In this document: positions 25,301-32,990 of the stretch, one piece after another
How the letters are laid out: each line of letters starts with the position of its first letter
How positions within the stretch are numbered: the first letter of the stretch is position 1
Assembly: GCF_001649575.2 (NCBI RefSeq)
Contig: NC_051433.1
Span: forward strand, 21,558,238-21,622,237
Origin: Kryptolebias marmoratus
Taxonomy: Eukaryota; Chordata; Actinopteri; Cyprinodontiformes; Rivulidae
DNA: 64,000 nucleotides
Direction of reading: 5' to 3'
Program-made: the position numbers and the translations under genes
Notes under the pieces: generated by a model
What the model was told of the DNA's origin: nothing
The model's database searches: none
What the model saw: the letters and a program-made list of their open reading frames with translations, nothing else

Positions 25301-28080
25301 TTGCCTTGTTGTTGTTGTGGTGGTGGTGAAGGTGGCTGGTCCCACCCAGTCCTGGTTGATTCTTAGTGAAGCTTGAGAAGGTTTTGAGGGTGAGGGGGAG
25401 GTCTGGAGTCCGAAGCAGGGTGGAGAATTCCTGGATGCTGCATGAAGGGCCCCAGCGGATGTTTAGAGCACACATTAGGTGTGACCAATGATGTCATGTC
25501 TTTTGTCAATGTTATGAAATACCTTTTGAAACACAATGAGTTCACAGTTTGTTCAAAGGATTGCAATATTCACACATGCAAAACAAAAAACAAAAACATA
25601 ATTGTGCAAAAAGTACAGTTATGGAGAGTGCTTTGAAAAGAAGCAAAACATTTAATGAGGCACTTTCTTTCCTATCCCCCTAAAAAGCAGAAAACAGTTT
25701 CAGTTTTGACAATCAAAGAAGGTTTTGTGGGGGATCAAAACTAACAACTATTCAGAGCAGGGGCAAAATTAGAGTGAAATGTCACTTTCTGAACTCAAAC
25801 CTCTGCAGCTTTTACACAGCAGCTAAATACAATTTTGATTTGTTATTTTTGCATCAATCAGTTCATCACTATTTTCTGAAGTAAACAACATTGATGCTGC
25901 TATAACTAATATCGTGCACAATGGCTTCTCAATTTAAGTTCTCCAAACAAACCCATTAAGCAGTTGAGCCCTGAATACTGATTTCTGCAGTGCTGAACAA
26001 ATATCTCAGGTTAACACTGCCACCTGGTGGTAATGAGGGTGTATAACATGCAGAACTGCTTCGGTTTTCCCATTACCTATAAATGTTGTTTTTTCCAGTG
26101 TATACAATTATTCCAAATGAATCATTTGCAAACTTTATAACTCCTTTTTGTCTTTCTGTGTTCTTCATTAGATGAATGACATTATGCTGTACACGTACCC
26201 TCAGCAGGATGGGAAGTACAGGCTGAAGAACACACTGTCTTTGTCAGGGATGAAGGTGCGTGACTCCTCTGACAATTTAAAATAATCTTAAGTATTACCC
26301 GGCAACTTTTAAACTTTATTTTGAACAGTTTAACTATTGACTTGTTGACTTTCTGACTGAGTCTGTTGTGTCTTTTTGTACCGCCCACACAGGTGAGCAA
26401 ACCGGTCCTGGACAACGTTCTAAACTGTCTCAAGATCGAGGTGTCTGACATCACGATTACTCTATCTGCCAGGTGGGAAACTAAACAAACACTGGAACCA
26501 GAACCTGCCTTCCTACGTTTCAAAGGGATTAGTTGTACTGATGTTTGTGTTTCTCCTCAGTTCGGTTGGAGAACGGGAGGACTGGTTCCACACTTTAAGT
26601 CGAGCCATCGCGGACCACGCTGCCGGTCTCTGCACATTTGGTGGACCCAGCAGTGAGGTAAGGTGGAAAAAAAGGTTTAAAAGTTTTTTAAAAAACAATA
26701 CTCTAATTAGGTCTGCCTACATTACTTCATCTGATCACCTCAACACCAAAAACAAACCATAATTGATCCTTATATCTACATATATCAGTAACATTACAGA
26801 AATAGTTAGTTCTGACACCCGTCCTTGCTATTCTGTCTGTGACATTTTAACATCCTGCCAATATTGTCCTATCAGGCCCGAGAGAAGCTATGGATGGCCC
26901 TGGGTGAAGCTGCGCCTGTACTGGTGCCAGTTTCTCACGTGATGATGTGCATGAACTGTACCTCTGACTTCAGCCTCACGCTCAGACGACACCACTGTAA
27001 TGCCTGCGGAAAGGTCAGAAACTCAGCAGTCTCGAGGCTAGTTTAGTTTGTGTTTGAAATATTCAAGATGTTACTAACATTATCGTAGTGTACTTTGATC
27101 CGCTTCTCCTTAAGTATTTTGTGGGACCTTTCACTGTTGTCATGGATCAAACCTGGCTATGGATCTGCGGTCTTAAATGAATTTTATCTCTCTGAGCAGG
27201 TGGTGTGTCGAGCTTGCTCCAGGAACAGATACCCTTTGAAGTACCTCAAAGACAGAGTGGCTAAAGTGTGTGATCACTGCTATGCTGAGCTCAGGAAAAG
27301 AGGTGAAAGCTTTTATTTTTTTTTCATATGTAAAAACTTGTGTTCTATTAAAAACCAGTGTTGCTCAGGGAAAAAAAGAGGCTGTTTCATTTTATTGCCA
27401 CGGTGAAATGATAACTTTCTGTCTGTCTGTCTGCAGGTGGCAGCATATCAGGAGCATGTGGCAACTCCAGCCCTCGGTCTCACCGGGCCAATCGTCCCCT
27501 CTCTGCTGTCTTCCAGAGCCTGCAGCCCCCCAGTCTGTGGAAGTCCAGAAAGAGCTCCTCCAATCTCAGCCAGGTGGGATACTCATCTGGCAGCTGCTCC
27601 TCTGTTTAACCTCCAACATGCATGCTTAATTTTCAGAAAGGCATTTTTCAGCCACTGTTTAGATCACTTTTTACTCTCACTGCTTTGTACCATAAATCTG
27701 GGGCTACTAGTCATCCCATGAAGGCACAAGTTTGTTTGTTATATGCACATTTCAGCAACTGCCTGTTGTCAACAAATCAACAAACTGGGAACTTCTGCAC
27801 TGTAGAGTTAGTTTCTTTTGCGGTGCAGCTGAGTGCATAATAAAATGTTCCCTGACCGGGAATCGAACCCGGGCCGCGGCGGTGAGAGCGCCGAATCCTA
27901 ACCACTAGACCACCAGGGAGAGCTGTCTTTGGTGTCAAGTCAGTCCTGTGCTATGGTTGGAATTTGTAACAGCTGCAAGCAGAGTTTGCCCCGCCACTTT
28001 CCCATTCTAATAACAACTAAATAAGGACCTTTTGAAAATGAAACAAAGTTTTTTTCAGAGTTTAAAGTCCTGTTTCCTTT

Positions 28081-28136
<56 letters not shown>

Positions 28137-29652
28137 TTTTTTTTTTTTACCTGTCTGACTTTCGAATGCTTTCCAAACGCCATCAGGTGTCACTCGGTGT
28201 GGAGGGCTCCACCATGAGCGGAAGCCTGCAGCGCCGGAAGAAGAGCAAAAGGAAGTGGAAGCGATTGTGGTTCCTCCTCAAAGACAAGGTGCTCTACACC
28301 TTTACAGCCCGTGAGGTGAGGGGGCACAGAGTCTCCCGCACCCGCCCCAAAACACCCACACCTGTCTCTGATTCAAGCAAAAAGGCATTTAACCCCAGCT
28401 TTTATTCCTCCTCGTGTTTAGCCAGCTCATTGCCACTACTTAAACTACATTCTTCAAGCTTTCTCAGCCTCGTGGGCAAATCGCTGAACGACTAATAAAG
28501 GGAATCTCTGTGCTCTCTTTCTTCTTTTCTTTCTTCTGACAAGTGTACAGCTGTGAGTTGCACTGCTTTGCTCCTCTCGAAGCGCAAAATACACACTGTT
28601 TTCTTGTTGATCCTCACAGCAATGCCGGCGTTCGTAATTCATGCTGTGTTTGATGTTCTCGCTCTGTTTTCTTCAGGATAAAGTGGCTTCAGAGAGCCTG
28701 CCTCTGCAGGGCTTCACTGTGAAGCTGACCGAGAGGCCGGAGGGAGAGGAGAGCAGTAACGTGTTTCATTTGTACCACAAGAAAACACTCTACTACACCT
28801 TCAGAGCGGATGATCAGCACACTGCACGCAGGTCAGCGCCAGCATTTTTAGGGGCATAGTGAGATATACAGACTTTATCTCTGGAGGAGCTGGAGGTCCA
28901 TTTGGAAAAGGTGGTTCCCTGAAGTAGAATTCAGATCAAGTCATCTCAACGAGAGCCCCAAATCCTAAGTGTTAGACCAACAGGGATACCGTTTTCTATT
29001 AAACAAGACAACAAACAGGAAGGACACAGTCTTTGTCTCTCTACTGATAAAAATGTGTGACTCTGAAAGATATTCCTATATATTCTTTAATATACAGATG
29101 TTACGATGTCTCCTCTTGTGTTTTGTGCCACAGGCCAATAAGGTTCATGTCGTGTAAATGTCAAACTTGGCCTTTAGGCTCTAAACAATCATACCTGTTA
29201 AATGTTTGTCTGCTAGTTTTCGGGGTTTGCCTGTGTCATTGTCAGTGACTGTGCGCAAAATATTACATGAACCACTGCATGGATTTTAATGAAACTTTCA
29301 GAAAGTAATAAGTGGGTATGCTAAACCTGAATAACATTTGAGTCAACCCAATTGAAGATGTCTGCCACATATAACTGACTGTAGGAAACATAAAAAGGAC
29401 TAAAGTTCAGTCAGTTTTGCAGATATTAGGCTAAATTTGATGTGGTAGTAGCTCTTCATTCTTTCGCTCATAACCTGTAGCTCAGAATCATAGATGAGGG
29501 TCAGAACATAGATCAGCTGGTTAAAATGAGCCTCACCACGACAGATCGAAACAGCATCTGCATCCCACTGCTACTACTACTAGTAGTGCTTTGATGTTGC
29601 GTTTCTGTGTTTCAGATGGGTGAACGCCATGGAAGAGGCTACAGTTTTATAG
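1..29652 (+). CDS. fgd5: fgd5, FYVE/RhoGEF/PH domain protein 5 (3' part, 20 coding exons)
   Basis: This is the C-terminal 884 residues of FGD5, a guanine-nucleotide exchange factor for CDC42 that is known mainly from endothelial cells. The coding joins are 1-841, 10752-10869, 11625-11683, 12040-12070, 16428-16582, 17390-17546, 20536-20620, 21001-21051, 21175-21233, 22548-22619, 22822-22890, 26172-26255, 26393-26472, 26561-26657, 26876-27013, 27200-27302, 27437-27573, 28187-28315, 28677-28831 and 29616-29652. All introns are GT-AG and every phase matches, so the sum from base 3 is exactly 885 codons with the stop. Counting from the window start, DH is about residues 323-515, PH1 545-645, FYVE 670-735 and PH2 785-880. 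FGD5 rather than FGD1-4 or FGD6 is indicated by the FYVE segment MMCMNC with RRHHC and YPLKYLKDR, and by the terminal WVNAMEEATVL, all close to human FGD5 as I recall it. The human protein is about 1460 residues, so the 5' third is missing here. Confidence 0.95.
2560..3360 (+). repeat. Hairpin-ended repeat family A, copy 1 (three internal units, 3' truncated)
   Basis: A decayed hairpin start at about 2560-2600 is followed by three units beginning GTCTGTT/GTCTGTA and AAAATATCTC at 2624, 2877 and 3156. It shares the phrases 'cagaaagtaat' and 'caagatggctgccacagcta' with the other copies. Confidence 0.75.
5940..6170 (-). repeat. Repeat family A, copy 2 (fragment)
   Basis: This is a reverse-oriented unit ('ttcatgagatattt', 'gttgattagctgtgg') ending in a cattatcaccc-type end near 6138. 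Confidence 0.65.
6616..6985 (+). mobile_element. Teleost SINE-like repeat, copy 1
   Basis: It has the order typical of this abundant fish repeat: 'gcacagtggtaagagctgtc', 'tggagtttgcatgttctccc', 'aaaaacatacatgtta', 'ggcaactctaaatt'. No target duplications are assigned. Confidence 0.65.
9182..10090 (-). repeat. Repeat family A, copy 3 (multi-unit)
   Basis: It begins with the GCCTAGCATTCCTT end palindrome and contains reverse-oriented units with boundaries near 9517, 9805 and 10040. Confidence 0.72.
10752..10869 (+). CDS. fgd5: fgd5 coding exon w2
   Basis: The acceptor TTGACAG precedes an acidic segment (AYTEPFPMSTV... SEEEDGIMEQ), and the donor is CAG|GTGTGT. This links the N-terminal region to the DH domain. 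One base completes the split Ser codon, followed by 39 codons; it ends in phase 0. Confidence 0.92.
11625..11683 (+). CDS. fgd5: fgd5 coding exon w3 (DH domain start)
   Basis: This exon encodes IDGRSRAFYIAKELVDSER, the first helix (CR1) of the Dbl-homology domain. The acceptor is ACGCAG and the donor CT|GTGAGT; it ends in phase 2. Confidence 0.92.
12040..12070 (+). CDS. fgd5: fgd5 coding exon w4 (31-nt microexon)
   Basis: The short exon between TCTTTACAG and GAG|GTAAGA encodes HVSALKHIQE, continuing DH helix 1. The phases on both sides match, and skipping it would break the frame. Confidence 0.9.
12211..12241 (+). repeat. (TCC)n microsatellite
   Basis: About ten TCC units, in an fgd5 intron 140 bases after a donor. 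Confidence 0.97.
12675..12800 (-). mobile_element. Teleost SINE-like repeat, 3' fragment
   Basis: A reversed tail segment with 'catccatcc', 'ccatcacagggacacaaaga' and 'cactcacacacttactcaca', as seen at the end of the same family. Confidence 0.55.
13051..13560 (-). repeat. Repeat family A, copy 4
   Basis: It starts with GCCTAGCAGTGCTTAAAGG, the decayed end palindrome. A unit boundary (ACAGACAGTGTTGA) lies near 13416, followed by part of a second unit. Confidence 0.7.
14271..14740 (+). repeat. Repeat family A, copy 5 (single-unit, both ends)
   Basis: It opens with the imperfect hairpin CATTATCGCCTG...GGACATAATG, carries one internal unit, and closes with GTGGGCAATATTCATTCCTT. It is about 470 bp with both ends recognisable. 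Confidence 0.72.
16332..16364 (+). repeat. (TC)n microsatellite
   Basis: About 16 TC units, ending 63 bases upstream of the exon w5 acceptor. Confidence 0.97.
16428..16582 (+). CDS. fgd5: fgd5 coding exon w5 (DH)
   Basis: The exon encodes DFRSAVTEAVEEEEGEP followed by the DH helices LGEILGVLPQVYSLHSSILAELEERI. The acceptor is TTGCGCAG and the donor TG|GTAATC, splitting a Trp codon. It is markedly GC-richer than its flanks. Confidence 0.93.
16583..17389 (+). other. fgd5: fgd5 intron after exon w5
   Basis: This is 807 bases of AT-rich intron in which I see no gene, RNA or recognisable repeat. The 3' splice site (TTTTTCTGCTAAAAAG) has a weak pyrimidine tract. Confidence 0.75.
17390..17546 (+). 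CDS. fgd5: fgd5 coding exon w6 (DH)
   Basis: The exon encodes EENQKIVDVILSRREDFRVF, then YISEYDRSMSLLEESCRNNP and a short tail to KKFE. This is the middle of the DH domain, including the YxxYxxxxxxxxLxxxxxxxP pattern typical of CR2. The donor is GAG|GTAAAA. Confidence 0.93.
17547..20535 (+). other. fgd5: fgd5 intron after exon w6 (3.0 kb)
   Basis: No coding exon is seen. A 28-nt (TG)n run lies at 19403-19430, with shorter GT-rich tracts at about 19907-19932 and 20041-20056. Short ORFs here cross these repeats and are not credible genes. Confidence 0.75.
19403..19430 (+). repeat. (TG)n microsatellite
   Basis: Fourteen TG units in an fgd5 intron. Confidence 0.97.
20536..20620 (+). CDS. fgd5: fgd5 coding exon w7 (DH CR3)
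   Basis: The exon encodes EKEPEEVPMAHQLLQVIV and then RVLQYRMLLT, the CR3 helix of the DH domain. The usual P-x-Q-R-x-x-R-Y pattern of Dbl proteins is modified to QVIVRVLQYRMLL. The acceptor is TTGTGCAG and the donor ACAG|GTGAAC. Confidence 0.93.
20683..20860 (+). repeat. MITE-like repeat family C, copy 1
   Basis: It starts 'ggtgatagttcagatctttt', a start shared with 30222. No coding content. Confidence 0.45.
21001..21051 (+). CDS. fgd5: fgd5 coding exon w8 (DH)
   Basis: This 51-nt exon encodes (D)YLNNLSPDSKEYEDTQ, the end of DH CR3 and the loop that follows. The acceptor is ATTCCCCAG and the donor CAGG|GTAAAC; it is flanked by phase 1 introns. Confidence 0.92.
21175..21233 (+). CDS. fgd5: fgd5 coding exon w9 (DH C-terminal helix)
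   Basis: The exon encodes (A)AQVIVSEVADQANDNLKQG, the last long DH helix. The acceptor is TGTGTGCAG and the donor GGG|GTGAGT. Confidence 0.92.
21234..22547 (+). other. fgd5: fgd5 intron after exon w9
   Basis: A hairpin-ended repeat copy with two internal units fills 21277-21945. The remaining 600 bases hold short C- and T-rich tracts and nothing gene-like. Confidence 0.75.
21277..21945 (+). repeat. Repeat family A, copy 6 (two units, both ends)
   Basis: It opens with CTATCACCCGCCACCGAAGG, has unit starts at 21341 and about 21624, and ends with GTGGGCAATATGCATTTCCT and AAGGAATGCTAGGCC. Confidence 0.75.
22548..22619 (+). CDS. fgd5: fgd5 coding exon w10 (DH-PH1 linker)
   Basis: The exon encodes ENLLRLVHIEYSIKGKRDVL then KPGR, linking DH to PH1. 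The acceptor is CTCCCGCAG and the donor AGG|GTAAGC; both sides are phase 0. Confidence 0.93.
22822..22890 (+). CDS. fgd5: fgd5 coding exon w11 (PH1 start)
   Basis: The exon encodes IFVKEGTLMKVSRKSRQPRH and LFL, the first two strands of PH1. The basic loop between beta1 and beta2 (KVSRKSRQPR) is where PH domains usually contact phosphoinositides. The acceptor is TTGGCAG and the donor CTG|GTAATA. Confidence 0.93.
22891..26171 (+). other. fgd5: fgd5 intron after exon w11 (3.3 kb)
   Basis: The intron contains a hairpin-ended repeat copy at 22951-23220 and a GC-richer stretch at about 24250-25560 with overlapping open frames on both strands. I see no domain or splice structure in that stretch and treat the frames as chance. 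Confidence 0.7.
22951..23220 (+). repeat. Repeat family A, copy 7 (5' hairpin intact)
   Basis: The hairpin at 22951-22990 has 13-base arms with one mismatch around a 14-base loop. Part of one unit follows. Confidence 0.72.
26172..26255 (+). CDS. fgd5: fgd5 coding exon w12 (PH1)
   Basis: The exon encodes MNDIMLYTYPQQDGKYRLKN and TLSLSGMK, PH1 strands 3 and 4. It has an ATTAG acceptor and an AAG|GTGCGT donor. Confidence 0.94.
26393..26472 (+). CDS. fgd5: fgd5 coding exon w13 (PH1)
   Basis: The exon encodes VSKPVLDNVLNCLKIEVSDI and TITLSA, the later PH1 strands. The acceptor is CCCACACAG and the donor CCAG|GTGGGA, splitting a Ser codon. Confidence 0.92.
26561..26657 (+). CDS. fgd5: fgd5 coding exon w14 (PH1 C-terminal helix)
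   Basis: The exon encodes SVGEREDWFHTLSRAIADHA and AGLCTFGGPSSE. The invariant Trp of the PH C-terminal helix is present. The acceptor is TCTCCTCAG and the donor GAG|GTAAGG. Confidence 0.94.
26876..27013 (+). CDS. fgd5: fgd5 coding exon w15 (FYVE first half)
   Basis: The exon encodes the lead-in helix (AREKLWMALGEA), then VPVSHVMMCMNC, DFSLTLRRHHC and NACGK. It carries the first two Cys pairs and the RRHHC core of a FYVE zinc finger. The N-terminal WxxD motif of classical PI3P-binding FYVE domains is replaced by VSHV. Confidence 0.94.
27200..27302 (+). CDS. fgd5: fgd5 coding exon w16 (FYVE second half)
   Basis: The exon encodes VVCRACSRNRYPLKYLKDRV, AKVCDHCYAELRKRG, completing the eight zinc-binding cysteines with CRAC and CDHC. 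The acceptor is TGAGCAG and the donor AGAG|GTGAAA. Confidence 0.94.
27437..27573 (+). CDS. fgd5: fgd5 coding exon w17 (FYVE-PH2 linker)
   Basis: The exon encodes a Ser/Pro/Arg-rich linker that includes SHRANRPLSAVFQSLQPPS and KSRKSSSNLSQ. It is low in predicted structure. The acceptor is GTCTGCAG and the donor CAG|GTGGGA. Confidence 0.9.
27848..27919 (-). tRNA. tRNA-Glu (CTC)
   Basis: Read on the minus strand this is a 72-nt tRNA beginning TCCCTGGTGGTCTAGTGG (A box) and ending with the T arm GGTTCGATTCC (B box). The anticodon loop GCGCTCTCACC gives anticodon CTC. The acceptor stem TCCCTGG/TCAGGGA pairs, and there is no intron. As I recall it, it matches the vertebrate tRNA-Glu-CTC consensus throughout. 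A TTTT pol III terminator follows a few bases downstream on the minus strand. It lies antisense inside an fgd5 intron and is identical to the copy at 50666-50737. Confidence 0.97.
28076..28148 (+). repeat. (CTTT)n microsatellite with poly-T tail
   Basis: About 13 CTTT units are followed by a run of T. The tract ends about 38 bases upstream of the exon w18 acceptor. Confidence 0.97.
28187..28315 (+). CDS. fgd5: fgd5 coding exon w18 (PH2 start)
   Basis: The exon encodes VSLGVEGSTMSGSLQRRKKS, then KRKWKRLWFLLKDKVLYTFT and ARE. This is the first strands of the second PH domain, with a highly basic beta1-beta2 loop. The acceptor is CATCAG and the donor GAG|GTGAGG. Confidence 0.93.
28316..28676 (+). 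other. fgd5: fgd5 intron after exon w18
   Basis: This is a 361-base intron with CT-rich patches. I see no other feature in it. Confidence 0.8.
28677..28831 (+). CDS. fgd5: fgd5 coding exon w19 (PH2)
   Basis: The exon encodes DKVASESLPLQGFTVKLTER, then an acidic loop (PEGEESS), then VFHLYHKKTLYYTFRADDQH. These are typical PH strands 4-7. The acceptor is TTCTTCAG and the donor GCAG|GTCAGC. Confidence 0.94.
28832..29615 (+). other. fgd5: fgd5 last intron
   Basis: A fragment of the hairpin-ended repeat family fills about 29215-29475. Nothing else is recognised. Confidence 0.75.
29215..29475 (+). repeat. Repeat family A, copy 8 (fragment)
   Basis: It shares 'atgaaccactg', 'aaactttcagaaagtaat' and 'gtggtagtagct' with the other copies. 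Both ends are lost. Confidence 0.65.
29616..29652 (+). CDS. fgd5: fgd5 last coding exon w20 and stop
   Basis: After GTGTTTCAG the exon encodes (R)WVNAMEEATVL and stops at TAG. The Trp belongs to the PH2 C-terminal helix. The protein ends immediately after PH2, as in mammals. Confidence 0.94.
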
Positions 29653-29800
29653 CACCTGCTTGGTTCTGTGAATAAGCCGTGGTGTCTGTGGCTGCTAGAA
29701 CTCCTCTGTGGAGCACAACAAAACTACCTGCTCCAACTGAACACAGGAAAGATCCACCACATCCGTCCTGTTAGGGAATAATAAAAGGCATTAAAATCAC
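29653..29800 (+). other. fgd5: fgd5 3' UTR (minimal extent)
   Basis: The sequence after the TAG is noncoding. The first AATAAA is at 29780-29785. A longer 3' UTR is equally possible, since further signals exist (for example AATAAA at 33601-33606); the true end cannot be decided without transcripts. Confidence 0.45.
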
Positions 29801-30221
29801 CAATGGATTTTAGACAACACTGCCACCCTGAGGCAGGAAGATAACAGAAAATATCACACTGAAAGGTTGAACTACACACACTAAAGTTCACAGGAGCCTT
29901 CACTTTTCAGGGGCAGCTTGGAGACATTAAACATCCATGAGCCTAAACAAGAAGTTTGTTTTGTTGTTCTGTTTCTCCTTGTTCTTCAATGATCATCCTA
30001 CAAGAGTCTACTGTACAGCTGTTTGAACTTTATTGTATTTTTTACGTGAGAGATTTTTGCTCAAAATGACCCCAAATGTGTGTTCACATGATCAGCAAAT
30101 GAAAAATACGGTAGAACAAATGTGCACACGCAGACTTGTGCAGATTTGTGCATGTACATGAAGTTATTTGAACAAGAAAAGGAAAAGATTTATAGAATAT
30201 TGATGATTATATCCAAATTAA

Positions 30222-30345
30222 TGTGATAGTTTAGATCTTTTGAAGAGAGGTTCTGTGGAAAGGGTATAAATGATTACTATCTTGTAGATAGCTCTTTGAA
30301 CAACCTCAGAGTTTTATTGTAACTGGACTGACGAGTTGACAACTG
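30222..30345 (+). repeat. MITE-like repeat family C, copy 2
   Basis: It contains 'gtgatagtttagatcttttg' and 'ggttctgtggaaagg', the latter shared with the copy at 37366. Confidence 0.5.
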
Positions 30346-31009
30346 GTCCAAGTGCCAAGACCAAATTGGATTACTGACAACCTTTTAAAAACTGTTTTTT
30401 CATCAATTTGCATTACTCCATTCATGTTAGAAGTGCTATAACTAGCTGCTTCTGTCACTGTCTGCATCTATATAGAATTTTATGGTGATATGCAATTAAT
30501 TGTGTAAAATGTGAAGAAAAAGGTTACCATCAGCAAGTATTATAATACTAGAACAAATATTTCTACCGTCTCTCCTTGGGAACTGAAGCCAGCAGGACTG
30601 ATGTTGTATTTTCTGGAACCAGAGTCTGTGCACTAAAAATTTCCGACTTTAAGTCCCGCCTTCTCCTCCACAGACAGTTATAATGTCCCACGTCCTTTTC
30701 TTTTAAGCATAAAATTACTAATTACAGCTAAAAGTTTTCAAAAAACAAATATTTGAATATACAGTAAGCTAAAAACTGTGTGAATCAACAAGAGTCATTT
30801 TTTATTTTGGTTTGTTTGTTTGTTTTTTAACGGGCTAAGTCCTGTTCATTTACATGGAGAGGCTTAACTCTAACCTTGCATTGGGACCAGCCTATGGGGA
30901 CACTTGTCCCCTTTCAGCTTCAACTCCTAGGATCTCATACTGGGTCCAGTTTTATATTATACAGCCTTTGGTGGTTACAAAATAGTATTTGTGTGAACTG
31001 CTGTGAAAA

Positions 31010-31215
31010 TGTTTGAGATGGAAGGTGTTCTTTAAGGCAGCAGCAATCCACTTTGGTCTTGGACTCGCTCGGACTAGCCATTAGCTCATCAACACGTCAG
31101 AATTAAACCCTATTTCTCCAAACTGACATTGTTCAAAGATTTATCTGCAACAGGTAAAATAATTAATGTTCATATCCTTTCCATAGAACCCAACTTCAAC
31201 AAAAAAGTGTGACCT
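31010..31215 (+). repeat. MITE-like repeat family C, 3' part
   Basis: It has 'aatccactttgg', 'gtcagaattaaac', 'tctgcaacaggta', in the same order as at 37650-37790. Confidence 0.45.
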
Positions 31216-31284
31216 TTTCCTTTAAGGTTATATGTGAATTTATTCTGCTGTTTTGCTCATGTTCAGATTGCTTCAGTCTCAGTA

Positions 31285-31570
31285 AGAACTGCATTCATCT
31301 ATTTTCTGTACCTGCTTGATCCAGTTCAAAGAGCTCTCCAGTGACGGGGTACACTCTGGACACAACACCAGTCTGTCACAGGGACAACACAAACACAAAT
31401 AATCATGCATGCACACACACAGACACCCGGTCAATTAACATGCATTTTTTTGGACTGTGGAAGGAAACAGAAGTACCCAGAGAAAATCCACTCAAAAAGG
31501 CCCCATCTGAGATTTGAACCCAGGATCTTCTTCCTGCGAGGTCATTTCACTAACTCTACTCTGCCATACA
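31285..31570 (-). mobile_element. Teleost SINE-like repeat, copy 3 (reversed)
   Basis: It reads, reversed, the tRNA-like head (B-box-like 'gatttgaacccaggatcttc'), the 'ggactgtggaaggaaac' core and the 'gtctgtcacagggacaacac' tail. Confidence 0.65.
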
Positions 31571-32825
31571 CAGCCAACAAGAATTATAGCAAACACTGGT
31601 CTTCCTATTTTTCATTTGCTGATTTTATCGAGACGTTTGTGACATTTGGAGACTAAACACCTCTGGTTTTTAACACACTGAATCATGCCTTCAAGTGAGG
31701 CGTAGAACTGTCGCTCGTTGTAGCGTCACTTCGCAGCAACATTTAAAGCAGCTCCTCATCGATATGCATATCTTTGTAAAAGGCGAAATGTGTACCGTCA
31801 TTTTACAAATATCTGTTTTTTTTTATATAGATATATATTGTGAAGTATACACTGCAGATATTGAAGTGAAACATTTGATCTATTTGTATTAAAAAAATGG
31901 TGTTATATAATAATCTGAGTAAGGGTTCATTTTAAGCTTTGCTGTATGTGAACATTATGCTACCCGTGGAGTTTTCATACAGTGTTACTCTTGATTTCAT
32001 TGTCCAAAATCCACCCTCCTCAGCATGGCATTTGCTCAGCAATGAACATTATCAAAGAAAAGAAAAAAAACTTATCATCTGTGGGTTTTTACATGTTTTT
32101 TGTCACACAGTTCTGAAGTGCCAAATTGCTTTCTTGCAGTTGAATGCAGTCTGATTTGCATTTGATGATGAATGTGCCTGAAATTAAACTCTACTCCTCC
32201 TCCTTTATACTATCACAGTACTGTATGGACATATCTTGTGAGGTTTTTTATTATTATTATTCCTTTTTACATGCTGAACCCTTCCATTATTTTTGAACAG
32301 CTTAGTCACTATCCAGAAACATAAGAATATAGTGTTGTGACATTTTTATAAAAAGGATTTTCTAACATTATATTCTATGTAAGCTGCTGGATAAAATATT
32401 GATGGAGAGATTTGACCCGCTTGTGTCTTCAGCTGAAGGAAAAACACTGGAATTTATTACATTTACTGTTCTAGCAGAAATGCTCATTTTGTTTTTTTTC
32501 CTGAAAAAACACACCTAAAGGCATTATCTGTTTCACTCTGAATGCAGCTGTTTTTCACATATTCCTTCACCCATCATGCAGCATTAAAGCACACGTTTTC
32601 AGAAAAGTCTGTTCAGTTTGTCTGTGTCCTCACACCTACAGTGTTATTAATAATGGATTGCATTTCTATCCCACGGTGCATTGTAAATGTCTTTGTATAC
32701 AGAAGCATATTAAAACATGAAGACCCTTTAAAAGTTTACATAACAGGCATTAACGATTTACAGCTGTATTGCAGATTTGTTCTTACATAAAAATGTTTTA
32801 TTTATGAGAAGCTGTATTAATTAAA

Positions 32826-32990
32826 GGCCTAATATTCCTTGAAGGAATGCATATCACCCGCTGCTTTTCATGCCAGAGTTTTAGACTGCTTCATTAAAGT
32901 TTGTCCCATAGTTGATGAGATATTTTGGTAACAGACAAACACACAGAGACACAGGCAAAACCATTATCACCATTATCCTGATAATGGACA
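32826..32990 (-). repeat. Repeat family A, copy 9 (internal deletion)
   Basis: It has the best-preserved end palindrome (ATTCCTT-G-AAGGAAT at 32834-32848), a short piece of a unit, and then a cattatcacc-type end near 32963. This is a solo-end-like remnant. Confidence 0.68.

Larger units (their letters stand above)
27574..28186 (+). other. fgd5: fgd5 intron after exon w17
   Basis: This intron holds an antisense tRNA-Glu gene (27848-27919) and a (CTTT)n plus poly-T tract (28076-28148) that runs almost to the next acceptor. Confidence 0.85.

Noticed and set aside
24272..25566. Cluster of overlapping frames on both strands in an fgd5 intron
   Set aside because: No homology, no splice continuity and no domain; treated as chance in a GC-richer patch.
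26182..26523. 113-codon minus-strand frame
   Set aside because: It is a shadow of fgd5 exons w12 and w13.
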